Positions 9,013 through 17,982 of a DNA stretch of 64,000 bases are shown one piece after another. The notes under the pieces were generated by a model. It was not told the origin of the DNA. It worked only from the letters and a program-made list of their open reading frames with translations, and ran no database searches. Each line of letters opens with the position of its first letter. Position 1 is the first letter of the stretch. This DNA comes from Mesostigma viride. Lineage: Eukaryota > Streptophyta > Mesostigmatophyceae > Mesostigmatales > Mesostigmataceae. Made by a program: the position numbers and the translations under genes. The stretch spans positions 2,563,285-2,627,284 of the forward strand of contig RPFO01000164.1 of the NCBI GenBank assembly GCA_009746045.1, given 5' to 3'.

Positions 9013-9297
9013 CTAGCTTAGGAACTTACCAAGCAGCGGGTTGGACGCCCTGTGCGCGTCCACCTTCCTCTCGATGTGCGAAAGGGCGTCGAGTCCGGTC
9101 TTCGCGGCCTTGTAGACCGTTCCCAAGACTGGGGAGCTTTCGAGGAGTTTGCTGGGAACGTGCCCGAGAGCTGCGTCCGCGGCACCGGCGGCACCCTTGA
9201 TGAACCGCGCGCCCTCGCCGACTTTCCTGATCGCGTCCCCCGCCATGTGTCCGATTTTACGCGCGGTGCTCACGACTTTGCCGAAATCAAGCTTCAT
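9013..9297 (-). CDS. Small hydrophobic virion protein, pVI-like by analogy
   Basis: The protein has 94 aa, starts at the ATG 9295-9297 and overlaps the end of the penton gene by 11 bases. It is rich in Ala, Gly and Lys, with an N-terminal amphipathic segment (KVVSTARKIGHMAGDAIRKV) and a second at ARFIKGAAGAADAALG. Between capsid and penton genes, a small protein of this kind recalls the membrane-lytic internal capsid proteins of adenoviruses (protein VI) and similar small genes in other PLVs. That comparison is by position and composition only. A promoter-like aggtataaac lies just upstream. Other options are a scaffold or DNA-condensing protein. Confidence 0.55.
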   Translation of the reverse strand: MKLDFGKVVSTARKIGHMAGDAIRKVGEGARFIKGAAGAADAALGHVPSKLLESSPVLGTVYKAAKTGLDALSHIERKVDAHRASNPLLGKFLS

Positions 9298-10144
9298 CCT
9301 CTTCGTTTATACCTACCTGGTTAGATAATCTTCTCGCAGGCAGAACGTCCTTGTCGAGCGCCATGTACTTGAGAATACCCCCGATCTTCCGCGCCTCGAC
9401 CCCCATGGCCTTTTGCGGGGATATCCGGAAAGTCAGCTGAACCACCCAGTCGCTGTACAGCTGGATCGGTGCGTCGTCCTCGTCTAACAGGCGCAGGCTG
9501 ATCGACCTAGGTGAGTCTCGTACGTGCTGCCACAGTGGACTCTGCGCCTGCCATATGATGGGCTCGAGAAATTTGGACAGGTTCGGACAACACGCCAACA
9601 GACCGCCGTAGACCGTCCCGTGGGTCGCCGAAACCACATTCCCGCGCACGATGTCCGAGTAAACATACACGGCCCGCAGCCGCCCGTTCGTGGCTGGTCG
9701 GTTGCTGTAAACGACGAACTGGTCATTCGACTGATGAATGCCGGGTGTTAGCCCGAGGACCCGCCCGACCGACTCGCCAACCAGGAACTGGAACGGACTC
9801 TCTGCAACGAACGTGTACCGACTATTGGCCCGATCATAGGTGACTGTGAAGCTGCTGTCGATTGTCAATAAAGTCGTCTCGATGTTCTGGCGGTTCTCGA
9901 TGGTGGTCCACGACCCGACCGGCAGTGAGACCGTGTGCGCCGTCGCCATCGTGACCTCAAAGGTGTTGTTATTGCTGTTGATGTGTGTCTGCTCGTAGGG
10001 AATCGTCAGCAAGGTCAGCCCCACGTCGTGGTAATCCTCTAGCAGGCCAGCAGGGATGTCCCAAATTGGATCATGTAGACCGCCCCTGGTCCTGTTCTCG
10101 GTCCTCAGCGTCAACGTCCTGCACTCCTGAACGTACTCCTTCAT
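9287..10144 (-). CDS. Minor capsid (penton) protein
   Basis: The protein has 285 aa and starts at the ATG 10142-10144. It is expected to form a single jelly roll that fills the five-fold vertices. The N-terminal pattern, an Arg-rich NRTRGG stretch followed by DPIWDIPAGLLEDYHDVGLT and then a TIPYE...NSNNNTFEV block, is the recognisable signature of PLV and virophage penton proteins. The remainder is beta-rich (FTVTYDRANSRYTFVAE, GRLRAVYVYSDIV), ending in an acidic tail. Its 5' end overlaps the 103-aa gene upstream by 74 bases in another frame, and its 3' end overlaps the 94-aa gene. That coupling suggests co-expression of the morphogenesis genes. Confidence 0.75.
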   Translation of the reverse strand: MKEYVQECRTLTLRTENRTRGGLHDPIWDIPAGLLEDYHDVGLTLLTIPYEQTHINSNNNTFEVTMATAHTVSLPVGSWTTIENRQNIETTLLTIDSSFTVTYDRANSRYTFVAESPFQFLVGESVGRVLGLTPGIHQSNDQFVVYSNRPATNGRLRAVYVYSDIVRGNVVSATHGTVYGGLLACCPNLSKFLEPIIWQAQSPLWQHVRDSPRSISLRLLDEDDAPIQLYSDWVVQLTFRISPQKAMGVEARKIGGILKYMALDKDVLPARRLSNQVGINEEDEA

Positions 10145-10382
10145 TCTCTACAATGACTTCAGAAGTTATTTCGTTCTTGCCGTGGATCACGACCTTGCCA
10201 CTCTCTCCCGCAAGCCCACGCGATTTCCTCTTTAGGACCCTCCTCTCCTTCCCGGTGAGCGGCTTGCTCCTACAGTACAGCATGGCTGCCTCGATGAACT
10301 CGCGAGGGGTGTCGGGGTAGAGTGTCATCCACTGGGCGATCTGCAGCATCTCGGCGTCGGAAAAGAGGTTGTCCATATTCAT
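10071..10382 (-). CDS. Hypothetical PLV protein, 103 aa
   Basis: I chose the ATG at 10380-10382 (MNMDNLFSDAEML); the open frame continues four codons further upstream but without another ATG. The first half looks helical (SDAEMLQIAQWMTLYPDTPREFIEAAML), the middle is strongly basic (GKERRVLKRKSRG) and the end is acidic. This fits a small DNA- or virion-associated protein; no family is recognised. The 3' end overlaps the start of the penton gene by 74 bases, so the two probably share a transcript. Confidence 0.55.
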   Translation of the reverse strand: MNMDNLFSDAEMLQIAQWMTLYPDTPREFIEAAMLYCRSKPLTGKERRVLKRKSRGLAGESGKVVIHGKNEITSEVIVENEGVRSGVQDVDAEDREQDQGRST

Positions 10383-10411
10383 AGACCTTTGCAATATAGC
10401 ATTCGAAATTT

Positions 10412-10936
10412 TTACAGGGGAGATTCACGAGACCCACTAATACCAGTAAGCTCCCCCCGTCTAAGGGCCCCGGATACGTGCTTCGGTTCCTTCTTCTTGA
10501 TCATTGCTCTCAGATGCTGGTTCAGTCCTTGTTGTGTATTTGATTTTGGCTTTAACCCGCAATCGGCACATTCATAGTCGATACTAGAAAATCGCGACCC
10601 GCCTTCAAGTCTCGCTGGTTCTGGCGAGGCAGCTACTGGTGGTGCTACTGGGACAGACACTGGAGCGGCCGCTTCAGGTTTTTGGTCATAGGCGGACAAG
10701 GGAGGGTACGCGACAGGTTTAGCGTTTGCCATGATGGCGGACATCAACATCGCGTCCCTGAACCCGCGGGTCTCGGCGACTTTGCCTTTCTTGGCGGGTC
10801 GGCGCACTGGGGTCGAGTGGATGATGATGGAGTTGGTCATCGTGCTCGTCGTGGGCATTTGGGCAGTGGTGCGGACCTTGCGGCGAGGCTTGTGTGCTTT
10901 CTTACTTGGGCGTTTTGACGTCTTCCGAGGCATCAT
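10412..10936 (-). CDS. Basic protein with a possible Cys-His finger, 174 aa
   Basis: It starts at the ATG 10934-10936. The first 35 residues are very basic (MMPRKTSKRPSKKAHKPRRK), like nucleic-acid-binding or nuclear-targeting tails. A Pro/Ala linker follows, and then one candidate zinc finger, YECADCGLKPKSN followed by QQGLNQHLRAM and later KKEPKH, that is Cys-x2-Cys with His residues about 16 and 27 further on. It could bind viral DNA in the core or regulate transcription; I cannot decide. It lies head-to-tail between the large fibre gene (gap 26 bases) and the 103-aa gene. Confidence 0.55.
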   Translation of the reverse strand: MMPRKTSKRPSKKAHKPRRKVRTTAQMPTTSTMTNSIIIHSTPVRRPAKKGKVAETRGFRDAMLMSAIMANAKPVAYPPLSAYDQKPEAAAPVSVPVAPPVAASPEPARLEGGSRFSSIDYECADCGLKPKSNTQQGLNQHLRAMIKKKEPKHVSGALRRGELTGISGSRESPL

Positions 10937-10962
10937 GTGCTTTATAACACTGTACTAAGATT

Positions 10963-13900
10963 TTAAACAGTCCACGTGATTGGGCCAAATATCTCCCCAC
11001 TTGCCGGCAATCCTGACTTGGACCTGCATTTGAGGGGCGGGTCGAGATACACCACAGCACTACCAGAACCCAGCGGCTTATCCACCCTCAAGAGTATCTC
11101 ATACACCCCGTCAGCCTCGTCATAACCAGGCGCGACTCGCCAAGATGGACCGACAAGGAGCCTGCCGGTTGTGCCAGGCCCATAAATGAAATTCACGGCA
11201 TCTGGCAGAAGTCTGTAGGGGTGGCCGATGTCCAGAAGGGCGGGCGCACCTTGCGTGAAATGGACCCGGAGATAGAACGCGCTAAGTGTGGTCGGGGGCG
11301 ATATGACAGCCCCGTTTTGATCTCGAAAGCTCAGAGTTCCCTTTGGTCCGAGTTCCCAGAGCTCTGGCTGCATGTAGTCATAGGCCACCGTTCGCATCCC
11401 GGTTATCGAGAATGGGATTCTATGGGCCTCGCGCTCGTCTGTGTAGACAGCCTCATTGAGGTATGATGTCGTGCCTACTTGAAAACCCCCGTCCCCATAA
11501 AACTTTGCCGTCGATGAGGACGTAATGATGAGGGTGGAATGTGGATTAAAAGAAGCCGTTGGCGTGAACGTCACAGTGAACAAGTGCGTTAGACCTCCTA
11601 GAGAAGGAGAGAATGGCGTCGGTAATTCGATGGATACAACGATCCATCTAGTCGATCCACTTATCCAATTTGCCGCGGAAAGCGTGCCTCCCTCCCAATC
11701 TGCGCCCTTTATAATGGTGCTTACGGGGTTGGTATGACTTAGAGACGTGGAGTTATAGTACAAATCAACTGTGAACTTTTTTATGTGTGGGAGGTCTGGT
11801 AGTACCCCGTAGACAGCAACTGGGTACGTCATGGGCGTATTCCCATGATTGTATGGCGGCAACTTGGCGACGGCGTGGACGATGTTATCTTTCGTTGTCA
11901 GAAGTTCCGTGTAATAAAGGTTCGCCACCCCGGGAACAGGAGAGGAGAAGTAGTTACGGCCCATGATCGAACAAATTAGCGATTGTGTGCCGCGGTGAGT
12001 GAGCCGCAGAGTGTTTCCAGATGTTGAGTAAAGGCCTGTTGAGTTCGTGGTCGTAAGCGAGATGAACTCGACATTGTTCGTATTGTCGATTATTTCGCAC
12101 GCGTTGATAATCGTCTGGTGGGCGCTGTCCAGATGAAAAACTAACCTCACCTGACCAGGCGCATACGGAGCTATGATCCCAGTCGGAGAGGCTGTGAAAA
12201 TGCCTGTCACGGAATTCGCTAGCTTAGTCATACTGCTCAGACCAGTGGGAGCGGAATAGGAGATGTATCGATCAATTAAACCATCGGACCGTCTCCTAAA
12301 CGCTATCCAGAAGATCGTCTTACTTGCCCACGTCGCGTCGAGTGTATACTCAGTGGCGATCTTCCGGTTTTGATATAGCCCGATCTTCCCGTTCGTCTTG
12401 TCGATATTGATCCCACAAACCGACCACCAGTTGTCGGCTGCTCCTTGATTCCTCCAGCAGTTGTGACCGTCCGTGAAAGCGGGGTGGTACTTTCCCGTTA
12501 TGTCGTTGTGATCCGAGAGCGAGACAAATGCGGTGCCGGACGGGACGATCATTTCGAAACACAGGACAAACGGACCGTCGATTTCCTGGTCGCTGAACAC
12601 GACGCACTTCTCAGGAGGTGTGACATCGTTCGCGGCCAGCCCGTAAAAACTCGCGGGATCGGGCGTGAACTCGTACTTGTCGTGTGTCGGCTGCAAAGTC
12701 GTAGCGGGATCTCGCGAGAAATGCAGGAGGCTATGGAACGTCTTGGACGGTCCGCTTACCGTCACGGTCTCTCCGGTCAAGTGCGGGGCGTCGCGAGGAC
12801 ACGAGAAACGAGGCGTGATTTGGACCGTCTCCTGCGACGAGTGTGGCAGAAGATAGTCCCAAACCCCGGCGCCGGTCACGGATCCGATCACGGACCCGTC
12901 CGCGACGATCTCGTAATTTGCGGGCGTCTGCGCGCCGTCGCCCCATCCCGTGGAATGGTCTGCGTACATCTGCATGCCGATCCTCGCCGGTCTCGTCGTC
13001 GTAAAGTAATGGCTGGGAGTTCGAATCGCCGCGACGAGCGGGTCTGTCTTCACCACGCCCACGACGGCCATTTTCCGCTGGGTAGTAGACGTAGCCATCG
13101 TCGCGTCGTTATAGATCGTCACATTGGCCGACACGAGCTTCCCATGATCCGCCGACGTCAACGCGCACGTAACCGCGTCCTCTCCGCGCAGTCCCCCGTC
13201 CACGTCAAGCTGGAAACTACCCGCGGCGTCGGTTAACGCGACATCGTCGACTTTCCACGAGATGGGCAGTTTCCGTTGATAAGCCCACGGCGTTGTGTTC
13301 TTGATCCCTATCTTTAGAGGCGGCACACCGCCGTCGCCAACGACTACCCACGTCTGGTAAGGCGCGGTCGTTCTCCAGTAACTCTCGGTCGGCTGGTCGA
13401 TCCGCCCTATGTCCCAGGCCGTTAGAGGGGCGTATGTGCGCGTGATGTGGAGGCCGTTAGAGAGTCTCTGCATCCTATTCAGGTCCCTAGTCGTCGCAAA
13501 CCCGACCTGAGAGAAACTCATCAGTTTTCCAAAATACGCATGACCGGTGCTTCCAAAATGGATTTCGTCCATGTGAGGACCGTCTACAGTCTGGCTTGCG
13601 TTGATCGGATCCAAAGCCCCAAGAACCTGGACTTGGTACGTGCATTTCCCGTCGCTGTCTCCTCCCGTGACCGTGTAGGGAAGAAGTATGCGGATATCCT
13701 GATTGTTTGTGATCGTGAACGTAGTTCCAGGGGCAGACAAGGTGCCGTTCTCGTATTGGATCGTGAACATGGCGCTAGGGCTGGGCAATGTGGTGTATCC
13801 AACACTGTGCCTATCAAATAGCCAGTCGATCTGATCGCGCGTCAATATTCGGTCTGCGACGATCTCGGAAATTGTCGCGTATTGGTCGAGCAGTCGCAAA

Positions 13901-14112
13901 GAGGAAATCCGAATCCAATCTGCGACGATGCCCCCGTCGACCTCTAACATCCCGCTTGTCTCGCCCGTCGTAACCGCCGACCATTCGCTGTAGTTGTCGC
14001 CCAGTCTCACTCGCGTCGGGGCGCTAGGGTATACGTAGCGGACCCCGTTAACACGTCGTACGTCAAAACTCAGTCCTATTTTTAGGACTGAGTATGCCAA
14101 CTTTGAGATCAT
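10963..14112 (-). CDS. Very large beta-rich fibre-like protein, main part
   Basis: The open frame has 1049 codons from the ATG 14110-14112, but roughly the first 17 codons come from a hairpin at the end of the inserted segment (14046-15777). The natural N-terminus is therefore probably elsewhere (15690-15920). From FDVRRVNG onward the protein is a long run of Thr/Ser/Gly-rich beta-strand sequence without Cys clusters, signal peptide or membrane helix. One part (about residues 495-650, around CVVFSDQEIDGPFVLCFEM and NCWRNQGAADNWWSVCG) looks like a LamG or SPRY-like beta sandwich. Size, composition and position suggest a virion fibre or adhesin, the second in this element. No enzyme motif was seen. 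Function is inferred. Confidence 0.6.
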   Translation of the reverse strand: MISKLAYSVLKIGLSFDVRRVNGVRYVYPSAPTRVRLGDNYSEWSAVTTGETSGMLEVDGGIVADWIRISSLRLLDQYATISEIVADRILTRDQIDWLFDRHSVGYTTLPSPSAMFTIQYENGTLSAPGTTFTITNNQDIRILLPYTVTGGDSDGKCTYQVQVLGALDPINASQTVDGPHMDEIHFGSTGHAYFGKLMSFSQVGFATTRDLNRMQRLSNGLHITRTYAPLTAWDIGRIDQPTESYWRTTAPYQTWVVVGDGGVPPLKIGIKNTTPWAYQRKLPISWKVDDVALTDAAGSFQLDVDGGLRGEDAVTCALTSADHGKLVSANVTIYNDATMATSTTQRKMAVVGVVKTDPLVAAIRTPSHYFTTTRPARIGMQMYADHSTGWGDGAQTPANYEIVADGSVIGSVTGAGVWDYLLPHSSQETVQITPRFSCPRDAPHLTGETVTVSGPSKTFHSLLHFSRDPATTLQPTHDKYEFTPDPASFYGLAANDVTPPEKCVVFSDQEIDGPFVLCFEMIVPSGTAFVSLSDHNDITGKYHPAFTDGHNCWRNQGAADNWWSVCGINIDKTNGKIGLYQNRKIATEYTLDATWASKTIFWIAFRRRSDGLIDRYISYSAPTGLSSMTKLANSVTGIFTASPTGIIAPYAPGQVRLVFHLDSAHQTIINACEIIDNTNNVEFISLTTTNSTGLYSTSGNTLRLTHRGTQSLICSIMGRNYFSSPVPGVANLYYTELLTTKDNIVHAVAKLPPYNHGNTPMTYPVAVYGVLPDLPHIKKFTVDLYYNSTSLSHTNPVSTIIKGADWEGGTLSAANWISGSTRWIVVSIELPTPFSPSLGGLTHLFTVTFTPTASFNPHSTLIITSSSTAKFYGDGGFQVGTTSYLNEAVYTDEREAHRIPFSITGMRTVAYDYMQPELWELGPKGTLSFRDQNGAVISPPTTLSAFYLRVHFTQGAPALLDIGHPYRLLPDAVNFIYGPGTTGRLLVGPSWRVAPGYDEADGVYEILLRVDKPLGSGSAVVYLDPPLKCRSKSGLPASGEIFGPITWTV

Positions 14113-15777
14113 GTAGCGGTAAGGGTAGGGGGGTACCCCATATGTTTGATATGCATCAGAGCACTCAATATCATGCTAATGCTTGGGCATATGCCTAAAA
14201 AATCATATGTTGACCAAATCATGTAAAATTTTACAAGGGTGTCAACCCATGCTCGCGATTTGGCAATTTTCTGTGGAAGGACGAGTTGGGAAAATTCAAT
14301 AAAATCCATATGCATGTTGAAAAAATATAGGCGTGTAAACAATACAGTTCTTGAAACATGGCAAAAAACTGGGCTCAATTTGGCCACAGCCTCTACCTGA
14401 AACTCACCAAAAACCACCAGCCCTAAGAATGGGTTTCGAGGTTGCTAGCAATGTGCAAGCATGTAAGTGCGGTCATACTACACACCACCGTGGCAACCAA
14501 CCATGCCAATCAACTCATTTCCCTTCTAGCATAACAGGAAAACATACTTGCATCATCATATTGCAGTTATATTATACCTTAGTATATGTGTGAGAGCCTA
14601 TGCACGCACGTAGGGAATGGGCATTGTTACCTACCTACAAAGGGTTTTATTATGAGCCTTAACCACCAATATAATGGGTAGGTTAAGCATATTTCAATTG
14701 TTTTTAACAAGAATAGAGATGGCTAACACTGTTTTGCCTTGCCATGGCATGGCCAACATACTTGCTGGCACATGATGACAGTGGTTTATCACCAAGATTC
14801 TTCACTCACCCGTATAAGCTTGAAAGCACGCTGGATGCAGCCCATGGCCATACAATCACGCAGTATGAACGTAGCAAAAGAATAACTAACATCTATGAAG
14901 GTATTTAAACCCATACAGCGCCTAAAAAACTGCAAAAGTACACTAGGGTAAGGCAAATGCCTGGTAACATCATAAAAAATGGGGGGTTTAGAGAGGGGCA
15001 GGCAACGGTCAAGAAAGCGCATCAAGATTCGAAACTGACAGCGCCTTGCAAGCTCAAACTCATGTAAGAACATAACAAAACGATGAGGTGACGATATTTC
15101 AGCTTTACCGTGCACGGATGGCGTTATCTTGGCCCAGGCGGTGCCCGCAAAAGTGACACTTGCGGCACACAAACCATGACATGACAGAGTGGTCGAAATC
15201 ATCAAATCTTTACTGCCACTGACTTAATTCTACACACATGCATGATAATAAGTAGAAAGAAGCATATAAACCCTTCGAACTGCACCGTAAAGTAAATTTA
15301 GTCATCAATTCCGTCAACCTGCCTGGTCGCAGTTTTTTCCAGCAAGAGCAGTGCCGACACCTGGTAAATCGCATCCCCGGGAGCTAAAAATTGGTTTGTG
15401 TCATCTTTAGGACATATTAAATCTATTTCCTGGGTTTTACCAGCTAAATCGTCCGCAAACGTAAACTGCATGCATGGGCGCAAGCCGCCATGGCTAGGTC
15501 GTGCATTTCCGGAACTCACGTTTCACGTGAAAAAGTACCCTTACCACCTGTACTTTGACCGTACATTTAGCCGCCCAAACAAAATCCAAAAAAATCGCAA
15601 AAATATGTCTAAGAAAGGTCATTTCACGTAGTATTTGAATAAATTTTGAGGGAATTTTTTTGACAAACATTCCGACTTGGGCGAATTTTCTACGAAACCC
15701 AAAAACTCAGTCCTAAGAATAGGACTGAGTTGAACTCAGTCCTAAGAATAGGTGCAGTGACGAACGACGTGTTAACG
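14046..15777. mobile_element. AT-rich insert with inverted, hairpin-bearing ends inside the fibre gene
   Basis: The ends are inverted repeats of 20 bp with 19 matches (14046-14065 against 15758-15777, core cgttaacacgtcgt). Just inside each is a hairpin with 11-nt arms ACTCAGTCCTA/TAGGACTGAGT (14068-14093 and 15705-15730). On the right a partial extra copy of the arm follows at 15734-15752. The interior is clearly more AT-rich than the viral genes and has no recognisable coding region; the open frames at 14109-14417 and 14789-15205 show no family resemblance. No clear target duplication is seen outside the inverted repeats. It could be a non-autonomous DNA transposon or another kind of inserted segment. 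Confidence 0.55.
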
Positions 15778-15920
15778 GTGATGTGCGAGTCGAAGGGGTG
15801 GACCTGCAGCTGAAGGGACTGGAGATCGCTCTCGAGGTCCGCAATTCGCTCGTCCACCGTGTCCTCTCCGAGCCCTGTGCTCAGGTTATAATTGGCAGGA
15901 TTCCCGCTAACCACGACCAT
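15690..15920 (-). pseudogene. Probable N-terminal piece of the large fibre protein
   Basis: The frame starts at the ATG 15918-15920. The first 57 or so residues look genuine: a short leader (MVVVSGNPANYNLSTG) followed by a heptad-like coil (DTVDERIADLESDLQSLQLQ), as found near the base of trimeric fibres. The remaining residues are encoded by the hairpin and insert and end in a stop. The same-strand gene to the left lacks a natural start, so I infer that this is its head, separated by the 1.7-kb insert. It could instead be an independent short protein. It diverges from the coiled-coil gene at 15960, with 39 bases between the start codons. Confidence 0.5.
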
Positions 15921-15959
15921 GTTGTTCTAATATTATCTAAGACATTAACTATAGCGCCA

Positions 15960-16520
15960 ATGAACCCAGTCCTAGACGCCCCAGATTCGCCAACGAGCCC
16001 CGCCGCCGCCGACGCGGAATCGACAGCACCACAGGAGCCCGTAAAGACCGAGGAGGTTAGCAAGGCTGTGAAGTACAAGAAGGGCGCACAACTCTCCGAG
16101 GAGCAGAAGCAGGCCCTCAGGGACAAGATGCGGCCGTACCACCAGAAGAGGAACGAGGAGCGCGCCAAGAAGCGCCAGGAGGAGCGCGAGGCCGAGATCA
16201 CCAAGCGCAAGGTCCTTGAGAAGGAACTCGAACTCCAGCGGCAGAGACTGGTCGAGCTCGAGCTGGAGGAGAAGCGAAACAAGTTCCGGATAGAACGACT
16301 GTTGGCCGCCGAGGAGGTCGCCGAGACTCCGACGGACACCCCTCGACCCCGCCGCCGCGGGAAGAAGCCAAAGTACGAGGTCGAGCAGGAGGAGCGCGAA
16401 CAGGCCGCCAAACCGAAAGCCCCTCCGCCTGCCGTGAAGACCGCGCCGACTCTCACGCCTTACGAGCAAAGGATGCTGGCTATCCGGGCATCCCTGCTGG
16501 CCTCGCTCAACGACGACTAA
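15960..16520 (+). CDS. Charged coiled-coil protein, 186 aa
   Basis: I place the start at the ATG 15960-15962, because upstream in-frame sequence overlaps the divergent fibre head. After a Pro/Ala/Ser-rich leader comes a long Glu/Lys/Arg helix (residues about 50-125; for example NEERAKKRQEEREAE and LEKELELQRQRLVELE), then a basic Pro-rich segment (PRPRRRGKKPK) and a final helix (YEQRMLAIRASLLASL). No enzyme motif is seen. It is the first gene of the rightward block, 20 bases before the packaging ATPase, so a packaging or scaffold partner is a plausible guess. Confidence 0.6.
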   Translation: MNPVLDAPDSPTSPAAADAESTAPQEPVKTEEVSKAVKYKKGAQLSEEQKQALRDKMRPYHQKRNEERAKKRQEEREAEITKRKVLEKELELQRQRLVELELEEKRNKFRIERLLAAEEVAETPTDTPRPRRRGKKPKYEVEQEEREQAAKPKAPPPAVKTAPTLTPYEQRMLAIRASLLASLNDD

Positions 16521-16540
16521 AAATCTCTGCCTTCTAATAA

Positions 16541-17425
16541 ATGCCAGAAATCGAGAGCATCCACATCGAGACGCCGCTCGCCAACAAGGACCTCAAGCTG
16601 AAATACGCCAAGACCCGCCAGGTCCCATCCAACGCGCCAAGGCTGCACTTTATCGCCTCTTTTGTGGGCATGCGAGGGACCGGGAAGACGACGGCGGCCA
16701 TCAACATGGTCAAGGCGTACTTCGACGCGCACTCTTTCGACAAACTGTACCTGATCTCGGGGTCCGCCACGACCGAGCCGAAGTACAAGCTCCTTCCGAC
16801 GCCCGCCATGAGTATGGAGACGTACACGGACGACAGCTTCAACCAGATGGTGGCGGACATCAAGAAAGACCTCACGGAATACGAGGAGTACCAGCGGGAC
16901 TTGAAGGTGTGGGAAAAGTTCAAGAAGGAGTTCTTAGACGGCCAGAAGACCGAAGAAGACATGGACCTCAACATGTTTTTGACCCTCGACAGGCTTCAGT
17001 TCAAAGAGCCCGAGACGCGGTTCCAGTACGGGCCTCCCTCCTCGATCATCCTCATCGACGACATGGCGGGGTCAAAGCTCTACCGGGCGGACTCGAAAGG
17101 TCCCGTGTCGTCCTTTGCATTCAAACACCGGCACCTGTTAACGTCCATGGTCTTCGTCAACCAGTCATTCACGAGCGCGGGAGTTCCGAGGTCCGTCCGC
17201 GCCAACGTCTCGTTCCTCGTGCTCTTCCGCACCAAGGACCGGCGGGCCTCGCGACAGATCGCAGAAGAATCGGCGGGTCACACGTCACCAGAGGACTTCC
17301 TGGCACTGTGGGAGTACGCCACCCAAAACAGCCCACACGACTTCCTCGCGGTCGACAACGACGAACCAGACGACTCGAAACGCTATAGGAAAAACTTTGA
17401 TACCTACTTGGTCCTGAAAAAATAA
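16541..17425 (+). CDS. Genome-packaging ATPase (HerA/FtsK superfamily)
   Basis: The protein has 294 aa from the ATG 16541. It should hydrolyse ATP to pump viral DNA into the preformed capsid. The Walker A loop FVGMRGTGKTT is at residues 41-51 and the Walker B strand SSIILIDDM near residues 166-175. The segment SMVFVNQSF at about 200-210 matches the strand after Walker B that carries a conserved polar residue in this family. A charged insert (EYEEYQRDLKVWEKFKKEF) lies between. The length fits A32-type packaging ATPases of PLVs and virophages. It is one of the three hallmark morphogenesis genes here and the only one on the plus strand. The frame is intact. Confidence 0.85.
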   Translation: MPEIESIHIETPLANKDLKLKYAKTRQVPSNAPRLHFIASFVGMRGTGKTTAAINMVKAYFDAHSFDKLYLISGSATTEPKYKLLPTPAMSMETYTDDSFNQMVADIKKDLTEYEEYQRDLKVWEKFKKEFLDGQKTEEDMDLNMFLTLDRLQFKEPETRFQYGPPSSIILIDDMAGSKLYRADSKGPVSSFAFKHRHLLTSMVFVNQSFTSAGVPRSVRANVSFLVLFRTKDRRASRQIAEESAGHTSPEDFLALWEYATQNSPHDFLAVDNDEPDDSKRYRKNFDTYLVLKK

Positions 17426-17453
17426 AATCTATTCTTATTACTATACACTTGCG

Positions 17454-17982
17454 ATGGACTTGAAGCAGGCATTTTCTCAGCCCACGACGCCCTCCCCACA
17501 ATATAGCCTCCCAGACCCAGCCACTCACAATTGCGCGGGGCTCAAGGTGAATAACAACTCCTACCGTGGCAGTTCCGACCGCCGAGATCTGGTGCTCAAC
17601 CTGGCCACACTCGTGCGCTACCTGACCGGCGCCAGAATAGCACCAAGGTCCACGAGAGGATGGCGGCGTTTGTGCGAGAGTGCGGGTACGACGGCGAGCT
17701 GCCCCCCACGCATACCGGGATAGGCCACGAGTGCCGCCAAAAGTTGATGCACATCATCGCCATGAAACGCAAACCCCGCAACCCCCCCCTCCGCCAAAGG
17801 CCCCTCGCCCCCCGAAAATCAAAAAGGAAGTCATCCCTCGGAGCCCCAAGAAGCGTGGTAGGCCCGCGGGGTCGAAGGACACAAAGCCGAGGACTCATAA
17901 TATCGACCCCGAAACAGGTCTTCCCAAGCCTTGGGGGAGGCCTAAGAAAGGGAAGTCGGGTGGCGATGACAAAAGAACCTAA
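17454..17982 (+). pseudogene. Basic Lys/Arg/Pro-rich protein, frameshifted twice
   Basis: Coding character moves through three frames. It starts at the ATG 17454 (MDLKQAFSQPTTPSPQY... to LVRYLTG, about 17625), continues in another frame from about 17633 to 17790 (KVHERMAAFVRECGYDGELP, HECRQKLMHIIAMKRKPR) and ends in a third (KAPRPPKIKKEV, SPKKRGRPAG, KPWGRPKKGK) at 17982. The second change falls at a run of eight C near 17787. The C-terminal RGRPAG and WGRPKKG look like AT-hook motifs, which bind the minor groove of AT-rich DNA, so a chromatin-like DNA-binding role is likely. The shifts may be decay or sequencing indels; the continuity of coding style argues for recent events. Confidence 0.5.

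Noticed and set aside
8238-9200. Open frame of 320 codons on the plus strand over the capsid gene
   Set aside because: It is antisense to the major capsid gene, Arg-rich and without family features.
12445-13236. Open frame of 263 codons on the plus strand over the fibre gene
   Set aside because: It is antisense to the intact fibre-like frame, with shadow composition.
14109-15205. Two open frames in the AT-rich insert (14109-14417 and 14789-15205, minus) as transposase genes
   Set aside because: They are too short, show no DDE or other transposase motif, and have the composition of non-coding DNA.
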